This document shows, piece by piece, positions 44,856-50,812 of a stretch of DNA of 50,812 nucleotides. The position numbers were made by a program, and so were the translations under genes. The stretch covers positions 1 to 50,812 of the forward strand of contig JAQXEH010000017.1 of the NCBI GenBank assembly GCA_029250925.1. The letters run 5' to 3'. Numbering within the stretch: the stretch's first letter is position 1; every line of letters starts with the position of its first letter. The DNA is from Hellea sp. GTDB lineage: Bacteria; Pseudomonadota; Alphaproteobacteria; Caulobacterales; Maricaulaceae. A model generated the notes under the pieces. The model did not search any database, was not told the DNA's origin, and saw only the letters and a program-made list of their open reading frames with translations.

Positions 44856-45491
44856 TTAGTCATTTTCTGGTCCATAAGCGTATGCGCCACCGGCTTCTAT
44901 TGCTGCAATATATGCTTTTCTTTTGTGAATTTTGATAACATAATCATTACAGGCATCATATTCAGATAGCAAACCTTTAGATTTTGCCGCTTCTAAAGGA
45001 AAGATCATCTGAATGTCGGCTCCCGTAATTTTGTCACCTGCAAAATATTCATATTTAGTTAGTTGTTGTTCGCAATAATCTAGTATTTTTTTTATTTCAC
45101 TTGATATCAAAGGCTGCAGTGGCTTGCCTGCTTCGCCGAGGAAACCTGTGAAAAGTGCAAGTAATAGGGGGAGCATTGCAGACCCTTCTGCAAAATGTAA
45201 AAAATGAATATAATTGTTGTAAGACCTGTCTGTTTTTTTTGGTAAAAATTCATTTTTATCATATTTACTTAATAAATATTCAATTATTGCCCCAGTTTCT
45301 GCAATTATTAATTGACCATCTTCAATAACTGGAGATTTACCTAAGGGGTGTATTGCTTTAAGTTCTTCAGGTGCTCTGTTTGTATTGGTGTCCCTTTGAT
45401 AGTGTTTTATATTGTAATTTACTTTTAGCTCTTCAAGGAGCCAGAGTATTCTTTGAGAACGTGAATTATTTAGGTGATGAATAGTTATCAT
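44856..45491 (-). CDS. Glutathione S-transferase family protein
   Basis: A 211-residue cytosolic GST. The N-terminal thioredoxin-like domain shows ITIHHLNNSRSQRILWLLEE with the activating serine region, HPLGKSPVIEDGQLI near residue 49 with the cis-proline, and AETGAIIEYLL, the glutathione gamma-Glu contact. The C-terminal all-helical domain follows, with GDKITGADIQMIFPLEAAK near 148. The electrophilic substrate is unknown. It starts 4 bases after the stop of the glycosyltransferase-like gene, in an operon with no obvious common pathway. Confidence 0.9.
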   Translation of the reverse strand: MITIHHLNNSRSQRILWLLEELKVNYNIKHYQRDTNTNRAPEELKAIHPLGKSPVIEDGQLIIAETGAIIEYLLSKYDKNEFLPKKTDRSYNNYIHFLHFAEGSAMLPLLLALFTGFLGEAGKPLQPLISSEIKKILDYCEQQLTKYEYFAGDKITGADIQMIFPLEAAKSKGLLSEYDACNDYVIKIHKRKAYIAAIEAGGAYAYGPEND

Positions 45492-45495
45492 AATA

Positions 45496-46224
45496 TTATT
45501 TCCAATAATCTGAAATCCAGCTTGCTGGTTTTATGTATTTGTAGATCTTTTTATACCATGGAGAGGGCCAAACTCCTAACAATGCCTCATCTTGATCCGG
45601 CTTTCCTGTAAAAGCAACAATTCGTGCATGTTTGGGTAATTTGGGTTTCTTTAAAAAATTTATTGGCCATTTAGGAATTATATTATGTTTAAAACTTAAG
45701 CACCATTCCCTTGGCCAAAATACCATGTTAGGTATTACCTTAGATATATATACTTGCTCTATTCTATAATTATTTAAGATTTTATGCGGGTGAAGATTTA
45801 TTTTTTCATATATGTGTGAATATTTACCCGATGGGAACCTAAAACACGATGTATTTCCTATGTTTTTCCCAATTTGCGTCCAATTTTCAATTACACAATA
45901 TTTTCCTGGTTTATAATCAAATAAGTCATCAATATTACCAGTTATTACCAAATCAAGATCGAGAAAAAGAATATCTCCGCTCAGATCTAAAAGTGGATAC
46001 TTCCACATAGTGAGTTTGCGCCATGGAGTTTCGATATAGTTTTTGGGGAGGTTTATATCTGGAATACTTGTTGTTATAATGTCAGCATCGATACCCTTAG
46101 GGTTGTCTGTAAAACATACGAGTCTAGTTTTCCTTTTAGTATGCCGCAGAATGCTATGGTATAGACGATTAACAAACTCAGGACCATATCTATCCCCCCA
46201 TTTCATGCAGATAATTGTTTGCAT
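45496..46224 (-). CDS. Nucleotide-diphospho-sugar transferase-like protein (GT-A, GT8-like)
   Basis: A 242-residue protein with no signal peptide. The N-terminus IICMKWGDRYGPEFVNRLYH, the segment LVCFTDNPKGIDADI and the acidic metal motif in DILFLDLDLVITGNIDDLF near residue 85 indicate a GT-A glycosyltransferase fold related to family 8; the DLDL is the DxD. The C-terminal part with FTGKPDQDEALLG resembles the second substrate segment. Donor and acceptor are unknown. It lies 4 bases after the M28 peptidase gene and 4 before a GST gene. Homologues are known mainly as hypothetical proteins. Confidence 0.75.
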   Translation of the reverse strand: MQTIICMKWGDRYGPEFVNRLYHSILRHTKRKTRLVCFTDNPKGIDADIITTSIPDINLPKNYIETPWRKLTMWKYPLLDLSGDILFLDLDLVITGNIDDLFDYKPGKYCVIENWTQIGKNIGNTSCFRFPSGKYSHIYEKINLHPHKILNNYRIEQVYISKVIPNMVFWPREWCLSFKHNIIPKWPINFLKKPKLPKHARIVAFTGKPDQDEALLGVWPSPWYKKIYKYIKPASWISDYWK

Positions 46225-46228
46225 AATA

Positions 46229-47905
46229 TTACTTTTCGGAGTTCATCATTTTTGTTCTAAGAGATCTGAATTCTGTTCCTTCGTACCAATTGGGCCACAT
46301 GGTTGAATTAGCCAAATTATAACCAAGTTCGTATAGTATTTCAGAAGTTTGTTTTATGCCAGATAAGTCCCAAGTCTCATTGTATTCATCAGCTGGTTTG
46401 TGGTATCGGTTTTTAGTATAATCATTAGAAAAATCCTCACCAAATATAAGGCCATAATCCTCATGCTCATTCCCTGGGTCAGCGTAAAGCATCGGAACCC
46501 CTTTTTTTGCCAAGCTTATGTGATCTGAACGATAGTAGTAACCGGCCTCAGGCTTGTCATCTGGAACAATATACATATTCCTACGATCTAAAGTGCTCTC
46601 TAGTAAGTCTTCTAATTCAGAGGCTCCGTAACCAATAACTTTCATATCTTTTGTTCTTCCTAATGGAAGCATAGCATCGATGTTTATACCAGCTATGGTG
46701 TTTTTGAGAGGTACTAGTGGTTCCTCGGCATAGTAAGCCGACCCTAAAAGACCAGACTCTTCTGCGGTAACAGCTAAAAATAATGCAGATCTTTCTGGCT
46801 GCATGCTGGTCTTAAATGCCTCTGCTATTTCAATAATAGCCGCGGTTCCTGTAGCATTATCAACAGCGCCATTATAAATCTTATCAGTGCCCTCAATTTC
46901 TAAATTCATACCAAGATGGTCCCAATGAGCCATATATAATACGAAATCCTCTGGGTATTTTGAGCCTATTACACCACCAGCCACGTTCCTTGATACTGTC
47001 GTTTTAATGTTTTGTTTCAAAGAGGCAGATAATGTCAGTCTTGGAATTGATAGTGCTTTAAAGTTATTTTCTGTCGCATCCGCTTCTAAGTCCTTGAGTT
47101 TGAGTCCTGCTTTTAAGAGTAATTCCTCTGCTTTACCATAAGTCATCCAGCCTTCTAGAGCAGTTCTAGATGCCCCTTTATCCGGCCTTACAAGATCATA
47201 TTGCTCTCCAGACCACGAGCCAGATACAACTTGCCAACCATAAGATGCCGGTGCCGTTTTATGAATGATAATAGCTGCTGAGGCACCTTGCCTAGCAGCT
47301 TCTTCATATTTATATGTCCACCGACCATAATACGTCATTGCATTGCCCTTGAAGAGCGTTTCGTCCTGAGTTGCAAAACCTGGATCATTTATAAGGATTA
47401 AGACCGTTTTGCCTTTTACTTCAATTTCAGAATAATCGTTCCAATTATATTCAGGAGCATTAATGCCGTAGCCTACAAAGACTATTTCACTGCTTTTTAT
47501 ATCTACATTTTCATTTAACCTTTTAGTCCAATAAACTGAATTTTTTTTATCATTTCCATCAAAAACACTTTCTCTATCAAAGTTTATGTTCATTTGAGAG
47601 TTGGGCAGCAGTGTTTGTGCTGTTAACTCTACAGATTGAAAGTATGATCCATCTGAACCCATGGGTATTAGTCCAATTGAGTTCATTTCATCAGCTATGT
47701 ATTGCGATGCAGCAATGCCGCCGGGTGTACCAGGTGCTCTTCCCTCAAAATTATCTGACGATAATTTTTTAATCCTTAAACTTAAGTCTTGTTCTGTTAT
47801 TTCACCTGAGGAGACGGCATCAGGACTTTCAATGAACTTAGAGCAGCCAATTGTTAAAGAAAACATTAAGCTCAGAGTAAGCGTGGTTGTAAGGATTTTT
47901 ATCAT
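46229..47905 (-). CDS. Exported M28 family metallopeptidase lipoprotein with PA-domain insert
   Basis: A 558-residue secreted aminopeptidase-type zinc peptidase. The N-terminus has a lipoprotein signal with the lipobox LTIGC, so it is attached to a membrane after export. A protease-associated domain lies at about 110-270. Zinc ligands of the two-metal M28 site are visible: MAHWDHLG near 342, GAVDNATG near 364 (aspartate bridge), AVTAEESGLLG near 399 (catalytic glutamate), NIDAM near 427 and SDHISLAKKG near 482. It should release amino acids from peptides outside the cytoplasm. It is the first gene of the minus-strand operon, divergent from another exported hydrolase. Confidence 0.92.
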   Translation of the reverse strand: MIKILTTTLTLSLMFSLTIGCSKFIESPDAVSSGEITEQDLSLRIKKLSSDNFEGRAPGTPGGIAASQYIADEMNSIGLIPMGSDGSYFQSVELTAQTLLPNSQMNINFDRESVFDGNDKKNSVYWTKRLNENVDIKSSEIVFVGYGINAPEYNWNDYSEIEVKGKTVLILINDPGFATQDETLFKGNAMTYYGRWTYKYEEAARQGASAAIIIHKTAPASYGWQVVSGSWSGEQYDLVRPDKGASRTALEGWMTYGKAEELLLKAGLKLKDLEADATENNFKALSIPRLTLSASLKQNIKTTVSRNVAGGVIGSKYPEDFVLYMAHWDHLGMNLEIEGTDKIYNGAVDNATGTAAIIEIAEAFKTSMQPERSALFLAVTAEESGLLGSAYYAEEPLVPLKNTIAGINIDAMLPLGRTKDMKVIGYGASELEDLLESTLDRRNMYIVPDDKPEAGYYYRSDHISLAKKGVPMLYADPGNEHEDYGLIFGEDFSNDYTKNRYHKPADEYNETWDLSGIKQTSEILYELGYNLANSTMWPNWYEGTEFRSLRTKMMNSEK

Positions 47906-48000
47906 TGAATGCCTTTTTCATTGTAAATTATTATTAACTGACTAATCATATTACAGTAAAACTAAAAGCCTTAAAGTGATTGTCAACTCAGGTGCATATT

Positions 48001-49278
48001 ATGAATTTTTTTAAATTAGCTCTCATCGGATTTTTTTGTATGGCCCAGCCTGCAGGAGCAGAAAGCCTTATGGATGTTTACAAACATCTCCACGCCAACC
48101 CGGAGTTGTCGAATATGGAAAATGAAACTGCAAATTATCTTGCAGATAAAATGGATAATTTAGGCTTTGAAGTTCACAGAGGTTTTGGCGGCACGGGAGT
48201 TGTTTCTGTACTAAAAAATGGCCCAGGAAAAACTATAATGGTGAGAGCGGATATGGATGGTCTGCCTGTTTTAGAGACGACGGGTCTAAGTTTCGCGAGT
48301 AAGGTAGTTAAAAAAGATCGTTTTGGAGATTTATACCCGGTTATGCATGCATGTGGACATGATGTACATATGACAACTTTTCTTGGGACTGCCATCGAAA
48401 TGATAAACAACCAAGATAAATGGTCCGGTACCCTTATAATGATACTTCAGCCTGCTGAGGAGATTAGTCATGGTGCTAAAGACATGTTAAAATACGGTTT
48501 ATTTGAGAAATTCCCTGTGCCTGAATACAATCTGGCGCTTCACGTTAATTCCGCCATGCCGGCTGGGACAGTTGGTATTACATCAGGTTATGCTTTAGCT
48601 AATGTAGACTCAGTTGATATCACAGTTAAGGGGATAGGCGGTCACGGTGCGTACCCGCAAACAACAAAAGACCCTATAGTTTTAGCATCGCAAATTGTTC
48701 TCGCACTGCAAACAATAGTAGCGCGGGAAGTGGATGCTCAAGACTCTGCTGTAGTGACAGTGGGTTCAATTCACGGAGGGGCTAAGCATAATATAATCGG
48801 CGAGCAAGTTAAGCTTCAGCTTACAGTTAGGTCATACTCGGATGAAACCCGAAACATGTTGCTTAATTCTATTCGAAGAATTGCTGAAAATATGGGACGT
48901 GTTGCTGGTTTGCCAATTGATAAATTGCCAATTGTTGAGTTACAAAATGAATATACACCGGCAACATTTAACGACCCAAAGTTATCATCTAAAGCAATAA
49001 ATTTTATGAGTGAGGTAATTGGTAACGAGAATGTTTTATCTACTCCCCCAGTCATGGGAGGAGAAGACTTTGGACGCTATGGAAGAACATCTGAAAAGGT
49101 GCCGGGTTTGATTTATTGGCTTGGCGCAGCTGATCCTGTTGAATTTGAAAATGCCAGACAAGAGGGCAGGCAAATGCCCTCGTTGCATTCACCGTTTTTT
49201 AAACCAAATTCAACTATAGCTATTCCTGTTGGAGTAAAAACTATGACTAAAACAGTAACAAGTTTGTTTAATGAGTAG
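48001..49278 (+). CDS. Exported M20 family metallohydrolase (amidohydrolase/IAA-amino acid hydrolase-like)
   Basis: Dizinc amidohydrolase of the M20D type. The start at the ATG at 48001 gives 425 residues with a signal peptide at 1-20 (MNFFKLALIGFFCMAQPAGA), so the enzyme acts in the periplasm; an upstream TTG at 47980 would only add a polar extension before the signal and lacks support. AGG lies 8 bases upstream of the ATG. Metal ligands are in HACGHDVHMTTFLG (cysteine and histidine), QPAEEISHGAKDML (catalytic and ligand glutamates), LHVN and GGEDFGRYG; GHGAYPQTTKDPI is the dimer-domain histidine. It may remove acyl groups from N-acylated amino acids or hydrolyse dipeptides. It is divergent from the M28 gene with a gap of about 95 bases. 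Confidence 0.92.
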   Translation: MNFFKLALIGFFCMAQPAGAESLMDVYKHLHANPELSNMENETANYLADKMDNLGFEVHRGFGGTGVVSVLKNGPGKTIMVRADMDGLPVLETTGLSFASKVVKKDRFGDLYPVMHACGHDVHMTTFLGTAIEMINNQDKWSGTLIMILQPAEEISHGAKDMLKYGLFEKFPVPEYNLALHVNSAMPAGTVGITSGYALANVDSVDITVKGIGGHGAYPQTTKDPIVLASQIVLALQTIVAREVDAQDSAVVTVGSIHGGAKHNIIGEQVKLQLTVRSYSDETRNMLLNSIRRIAENMGRVAGLPIDKLPIVELQNEYTPATFNDPKLSSKAINFMSEVIGNENVLSTPPVMGGEDFGRYGRTSEKVPGLIYWLGAADPVEFENARQEGRQMPSLHSPFFKPNSTIAIPVGVKTMTKTVTSLFNE

Positions 49279-49341
49279 TTTTTTCTGGACTTCTGCTCAT
49301 ATGCATTTAATTGCATAACAAAATTTCTTAAAGGATAGTTT

Positions 49342-50301
49342 ATGTCATTGCCTCCAATACTGCAAAATTTAGAAATGCCCATTGTAGCTGCACCAATGTT
49401 CATTGTATCAGGTCCTGAGCTTGTTATTGCTCAATGCAAAGCAGGTATAGTTGGTTCCTTTCCAGCATTAAATGCAAGGCCAGCTGATGAGCTTGAGAAA
49501 TGGATAGTCAGAATAAAGTTGGAGTTAGAACAGTATCAAAAAGACAACCCCGGAAAAAAGGTTGCTCCTTTTGCTGTGAATCAAATTTGTCACCCTTCTA
49601 ATAACCGTTTAGATCATGATAATGAAGTTTGCAGAAAGCACGAAGTTCCGATTATTATAACTAGCTTGCAAGCAAATCAGGATGTTTATGATTCGACACA
49701 TAGTTATGGCGGTATCATCCTGCATGATGTGGTAAATATTCGTCATTCTAAAAAAGCTCTATCAATGGGTGCTGATGGTTTAATAGCTGTTTGTTCTGGG
49801 GCAGGGGGGCACGCAGGTCGTTTGTCGCCTTTTGCTTTAATCCCTGAAATACGCCAGTTTCATGATGGGCCGTTGCTTTTATCAGGTTCGATATCTACGG
49901 GAGGGTCAGTCGCAGGTGCTTTAGCTATAGGAGCTGATCTGGCATATATAGGGACTCGGTTTATAGCTTCTAAAGAGGCAAATGCGGTAGATGGTTATAA
50001 ACAAGAAATCATAGATAGCTCAGGTGAGGATATAGTTTATTCAAGTTTATTTACTGGAGTACATGGTAATTATTTAAAAGGCTCTATCGAAAAGGCCGGT
50101 TTGGATCCAGCTAATTTGCCAACTGCAGATAAATCTTCAATGAATTTTGGGTCTAGTGGTAATACGGATGCTAAGGCTTGGAAAGACATATGGGGCGCTG
50201 GACAGGGTGTTGGTTCAGTACATAATGCTCCATCAATGCAAGAGATAATCGATATTTTCAAAGCTGAATATACTGATGCGCAGCACAGAGTTGATATTTA
50301 G
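49342..50301 (+). CDS. Nitronate monooxygenase (2-nitropropane dioxygenase family)
   Basis: FMN-dependent TIM-barrel enzyme that oxidises alkyl nitronates, removing toxic nitro compounds such as propionate 3-nitronate. It is 319 residues, cytoplasmic. PIVAAPMFIVSGPELVIAQC at the N-terminus, FAVNQICHPSN, CSGAGGHAGRLSPFALIPE near residue 153 with the catalytic histidine, and LSGSISTGGSVAGALAIGAD and YIGTRFIAS for flavin phosphate binding are typical. AAGGA six to seven bases upstream is a good ribosome-binding site. It stands as a single gene between the M20 gene and the repeat protein gene. Confidence 0.92.
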   Translation: MSLPPILQNLEMPIVAAPMFIVSGPELVIAQCKAGIVGSFPALNARPADELEKWIVRIKLELEQYQKDNPGKKVAPFAVNQICHPSNNRLDHDNEVCRKHEVPIIITSLQANQDVYDSTHSYGGIILHDVVNIRHSKKALSMGADGLIAVCSGAGGHAGRLSPFALIPEIRQFHDGPLLLSGSISTGGSVAGALAIGADLAYIGTRFIASKEANAVDGYKQEIIDSSGEDIVYSSLFTGVHGNYLKGSIEKAGLDPANLPTADKSSMNFGSSGNTDAKAWKDIWGAGQGVGSVHNAPSMQEIIDIFKAEYTDAQHRVDI

Positions 50302-50402
50302 AATAGAATTCTTGAATATTAACTGTTGGTTAGCAATCAAAATTATCTTACTAATAGAATATTATATTAACTTAATAATTTGAAATAAAATTGGAGATCA
50401 AA

Positions 50403-50792
50403 ATGTTAGACACTCTTCTGGGTTACGCGCCTATGGTTATCATGGCCCTTTTGGGACTAATACTAGGAAAGATATTATTCTCTCCAAAGCCTGATCAGAG
50501 TGTTAAAAGAGATACTTCAAAAAATGATACCTTAGATGCAGCAGACACTGATGAAACATATGCTCTTGAGTGGAGAAATAGATACCTAGCGGCTCGTGTG
50601 AAGTACCTTGAAGAGCGTCTGTCTGAAAAATCATCCCCTAAAGCAAAAGCAGCGGCCAAGCCTAAAGCAAAAGCAGCGGCCAAGCCTAAAGCAAAAGTAG
50701 CGGCCAAACCTAAAGCAAAAGCAGCGGCCAAGCCTAAAGCAAAAGCAGCGGCCAAGCCTAAAGTAAAAGCAGCGGCCAAACCAAAAAAATAA
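50403..50792 (+). CDS. Membrane-anchored protein with Lys-Ala-Pro repeat tail
   Basis: A 129-residue protein of unknown function. The ATG at 50403 has GGAG six bases upstream and was preferred over a TTG at 50391. One hydrophobic span at about residues 7-26 (APMVIMALLGLILGKILF) is followed by a polar acidic region, a short helical part with YLAARVKYLEERL (residues about 60-73), and a basic tail made of six copies of an 8-residue unit, PKAKAAAK, ending in PKK. Such tails resemble eukaryotic H1-like or AlgP-like bacterial proteins that bind nucleic acid or other polyanions. A tail facing the cytoplasm could tether DNA or RNA to the membrane, which is speculation. Confidence 0.75.
   Translation: MLDTLLGYAPMVIMALLGLILGKILFSPKPDQSVKRDTSKNDTLDAADTDETYALEWRNRYLAARVKYLEERLSEKSSPKAKAAAKPKAKAAAKPKAKVAAKPKAKAAAKPKAKAAAKPKVKAAAKPKK
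50637..50780 (+). repeat. Six tandem 24-bp in-frame repeats
   Basis: Six copies of 24 bp with units starting at 50637, 50661, 50685, 50709, 50733 and 50757; the consensus reads CCT AAA GCA AAA GCA GCG GCC AAG. Copy 3 has GTA in place of one GCA and copy 6 has GTA in place of another (each giving Val for Ala), and some copies end AAA instead of AAG. Near identity at DNA level, beyond what the amino acids need, points to recent slippage or unequal crossing-over, so copy number may vary between strains. Confidence 0.95.
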
Positions 50793-50812
50793 TTTATTTA
50801 AGAATTATCAAG

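Noticed and set aside
47906-48000. Minus-strand TTGACA at 47986-47981 as the M28 promoter
   Set aside because: No acceptable -10 hexamer at 16-18 bases; only TTTTAC at 19. Left uncalled.
50495-50779. Minus-strand open frame coding an Ala/Leu/Phe repeat protein
   Set aside because: It is the antisense of the 24-bp repeats; openness is forced by the repeat unit. The plus-strand gene has a ribosome-binding site and a sensible architecture.
50637-50780. Tandem repeats as a CRISPR array
   Set aside because: Units are contiguous with no spacers and are in frame with a coding sequence.

Overview
The window is a piece of an AT-rich alphaproteobacterial chromosome. The evidence is gene order: nuoM-nuoN-birA-coaX-rnj-mce-DUF1467-proS-lolC/E-lolD-dnaE, then rpsB-tsf-pyrH-frr-uppS-cdsA-dxr-rseP-bamA-skp-lpxD-fabZ-lpxA-lpxI-lpxB, then gltA-gltX-lexA and trpC-D-G-E-ppiD facing tpiA. 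This order is typical of Alphaproteobacteria. Low GC, genes packed with 4-base overlaps, short intergenic gaps (none reaches 300 bases) and many non-ATG starts suggest a streamlined, probably aquatic or marine lineage. I do not assign a genus. No rRNA, tRNA, CRISPR array, insertion sequence or prophage is visible.

Layout. 1-6697: end of the complex I operon (nuoM is cut by the window edge) running into biotin ligase, type III pantothenate kinase, RNase J, methylmalonyl-CoA epimerase and a DUF1467 membrane protein. 6698-10168: proS and a single LolC/E-type permease with its ATPase LolD. 10200-16842: an APC permease (minus strand), a 30-residue membrane micro-ORF under a perfect alphaproteobacterial SOS box, the replicative DNA polymerase dnaE, and a BCCT transporter. 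16843-31627: a long co-directional run for translation (rpsB, tsf, frr), UMP kinase, undecaprenyl diphosphate, CDP-diacylglycerol and isoprenoid synthesis, outer-membrane assembly (bamA, skp) and lipid A (lpxD, fabZ, lpxA, lpxI, lpxB). 31629-41714 (minus strand): gltX-gltA, lexA with its own SOS box, and ppiD-trpE-trpG-trpD-trpC ending in a crotonase-fold gene where other alphaproteobacteria usually carry moaC-moeA. 41835-50812: tpiA and then an accessory block: exported PQQ-type sugar dehydrogenase, beta-carbonic anhydrase, a minus-strand M28 peptidase/glycosyltransferase/GST/VOC operon, exported M20 amidohydrolase, nitronate monooxygenase, and a membrane-anchored protein with a 24-bp tandem-repeat tail.

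The most interesting signal is at 11550-11760. A perfect GAAC-N7-GAAC LexA site sits just upstream of an unlisted 30-codon gene with a good ribosome-binding site and one membrane span. Its stop codon lies in a set of mutually exclusive hairpins that can hide the dnaE ribosome-binding site. It resembles, by size, topology and control, the SOS-induced division inhibitor SidA of Caulobacter. The lexA promoter in this window carries the same operator, so the regulon logic is internally supported. Further regulatory structure lies in the rpsB leader, the rpsB-tsf spacer and a terminator-like hairpin that covers the pyrH ribosome-binding site.

Starts differing from the longest possible frame were chosen for frr, lpxI, lexA, the VOC protein, the M20 amidohydrolase and the repeat-tail protein, from ribosome-binding sites and family lengths.
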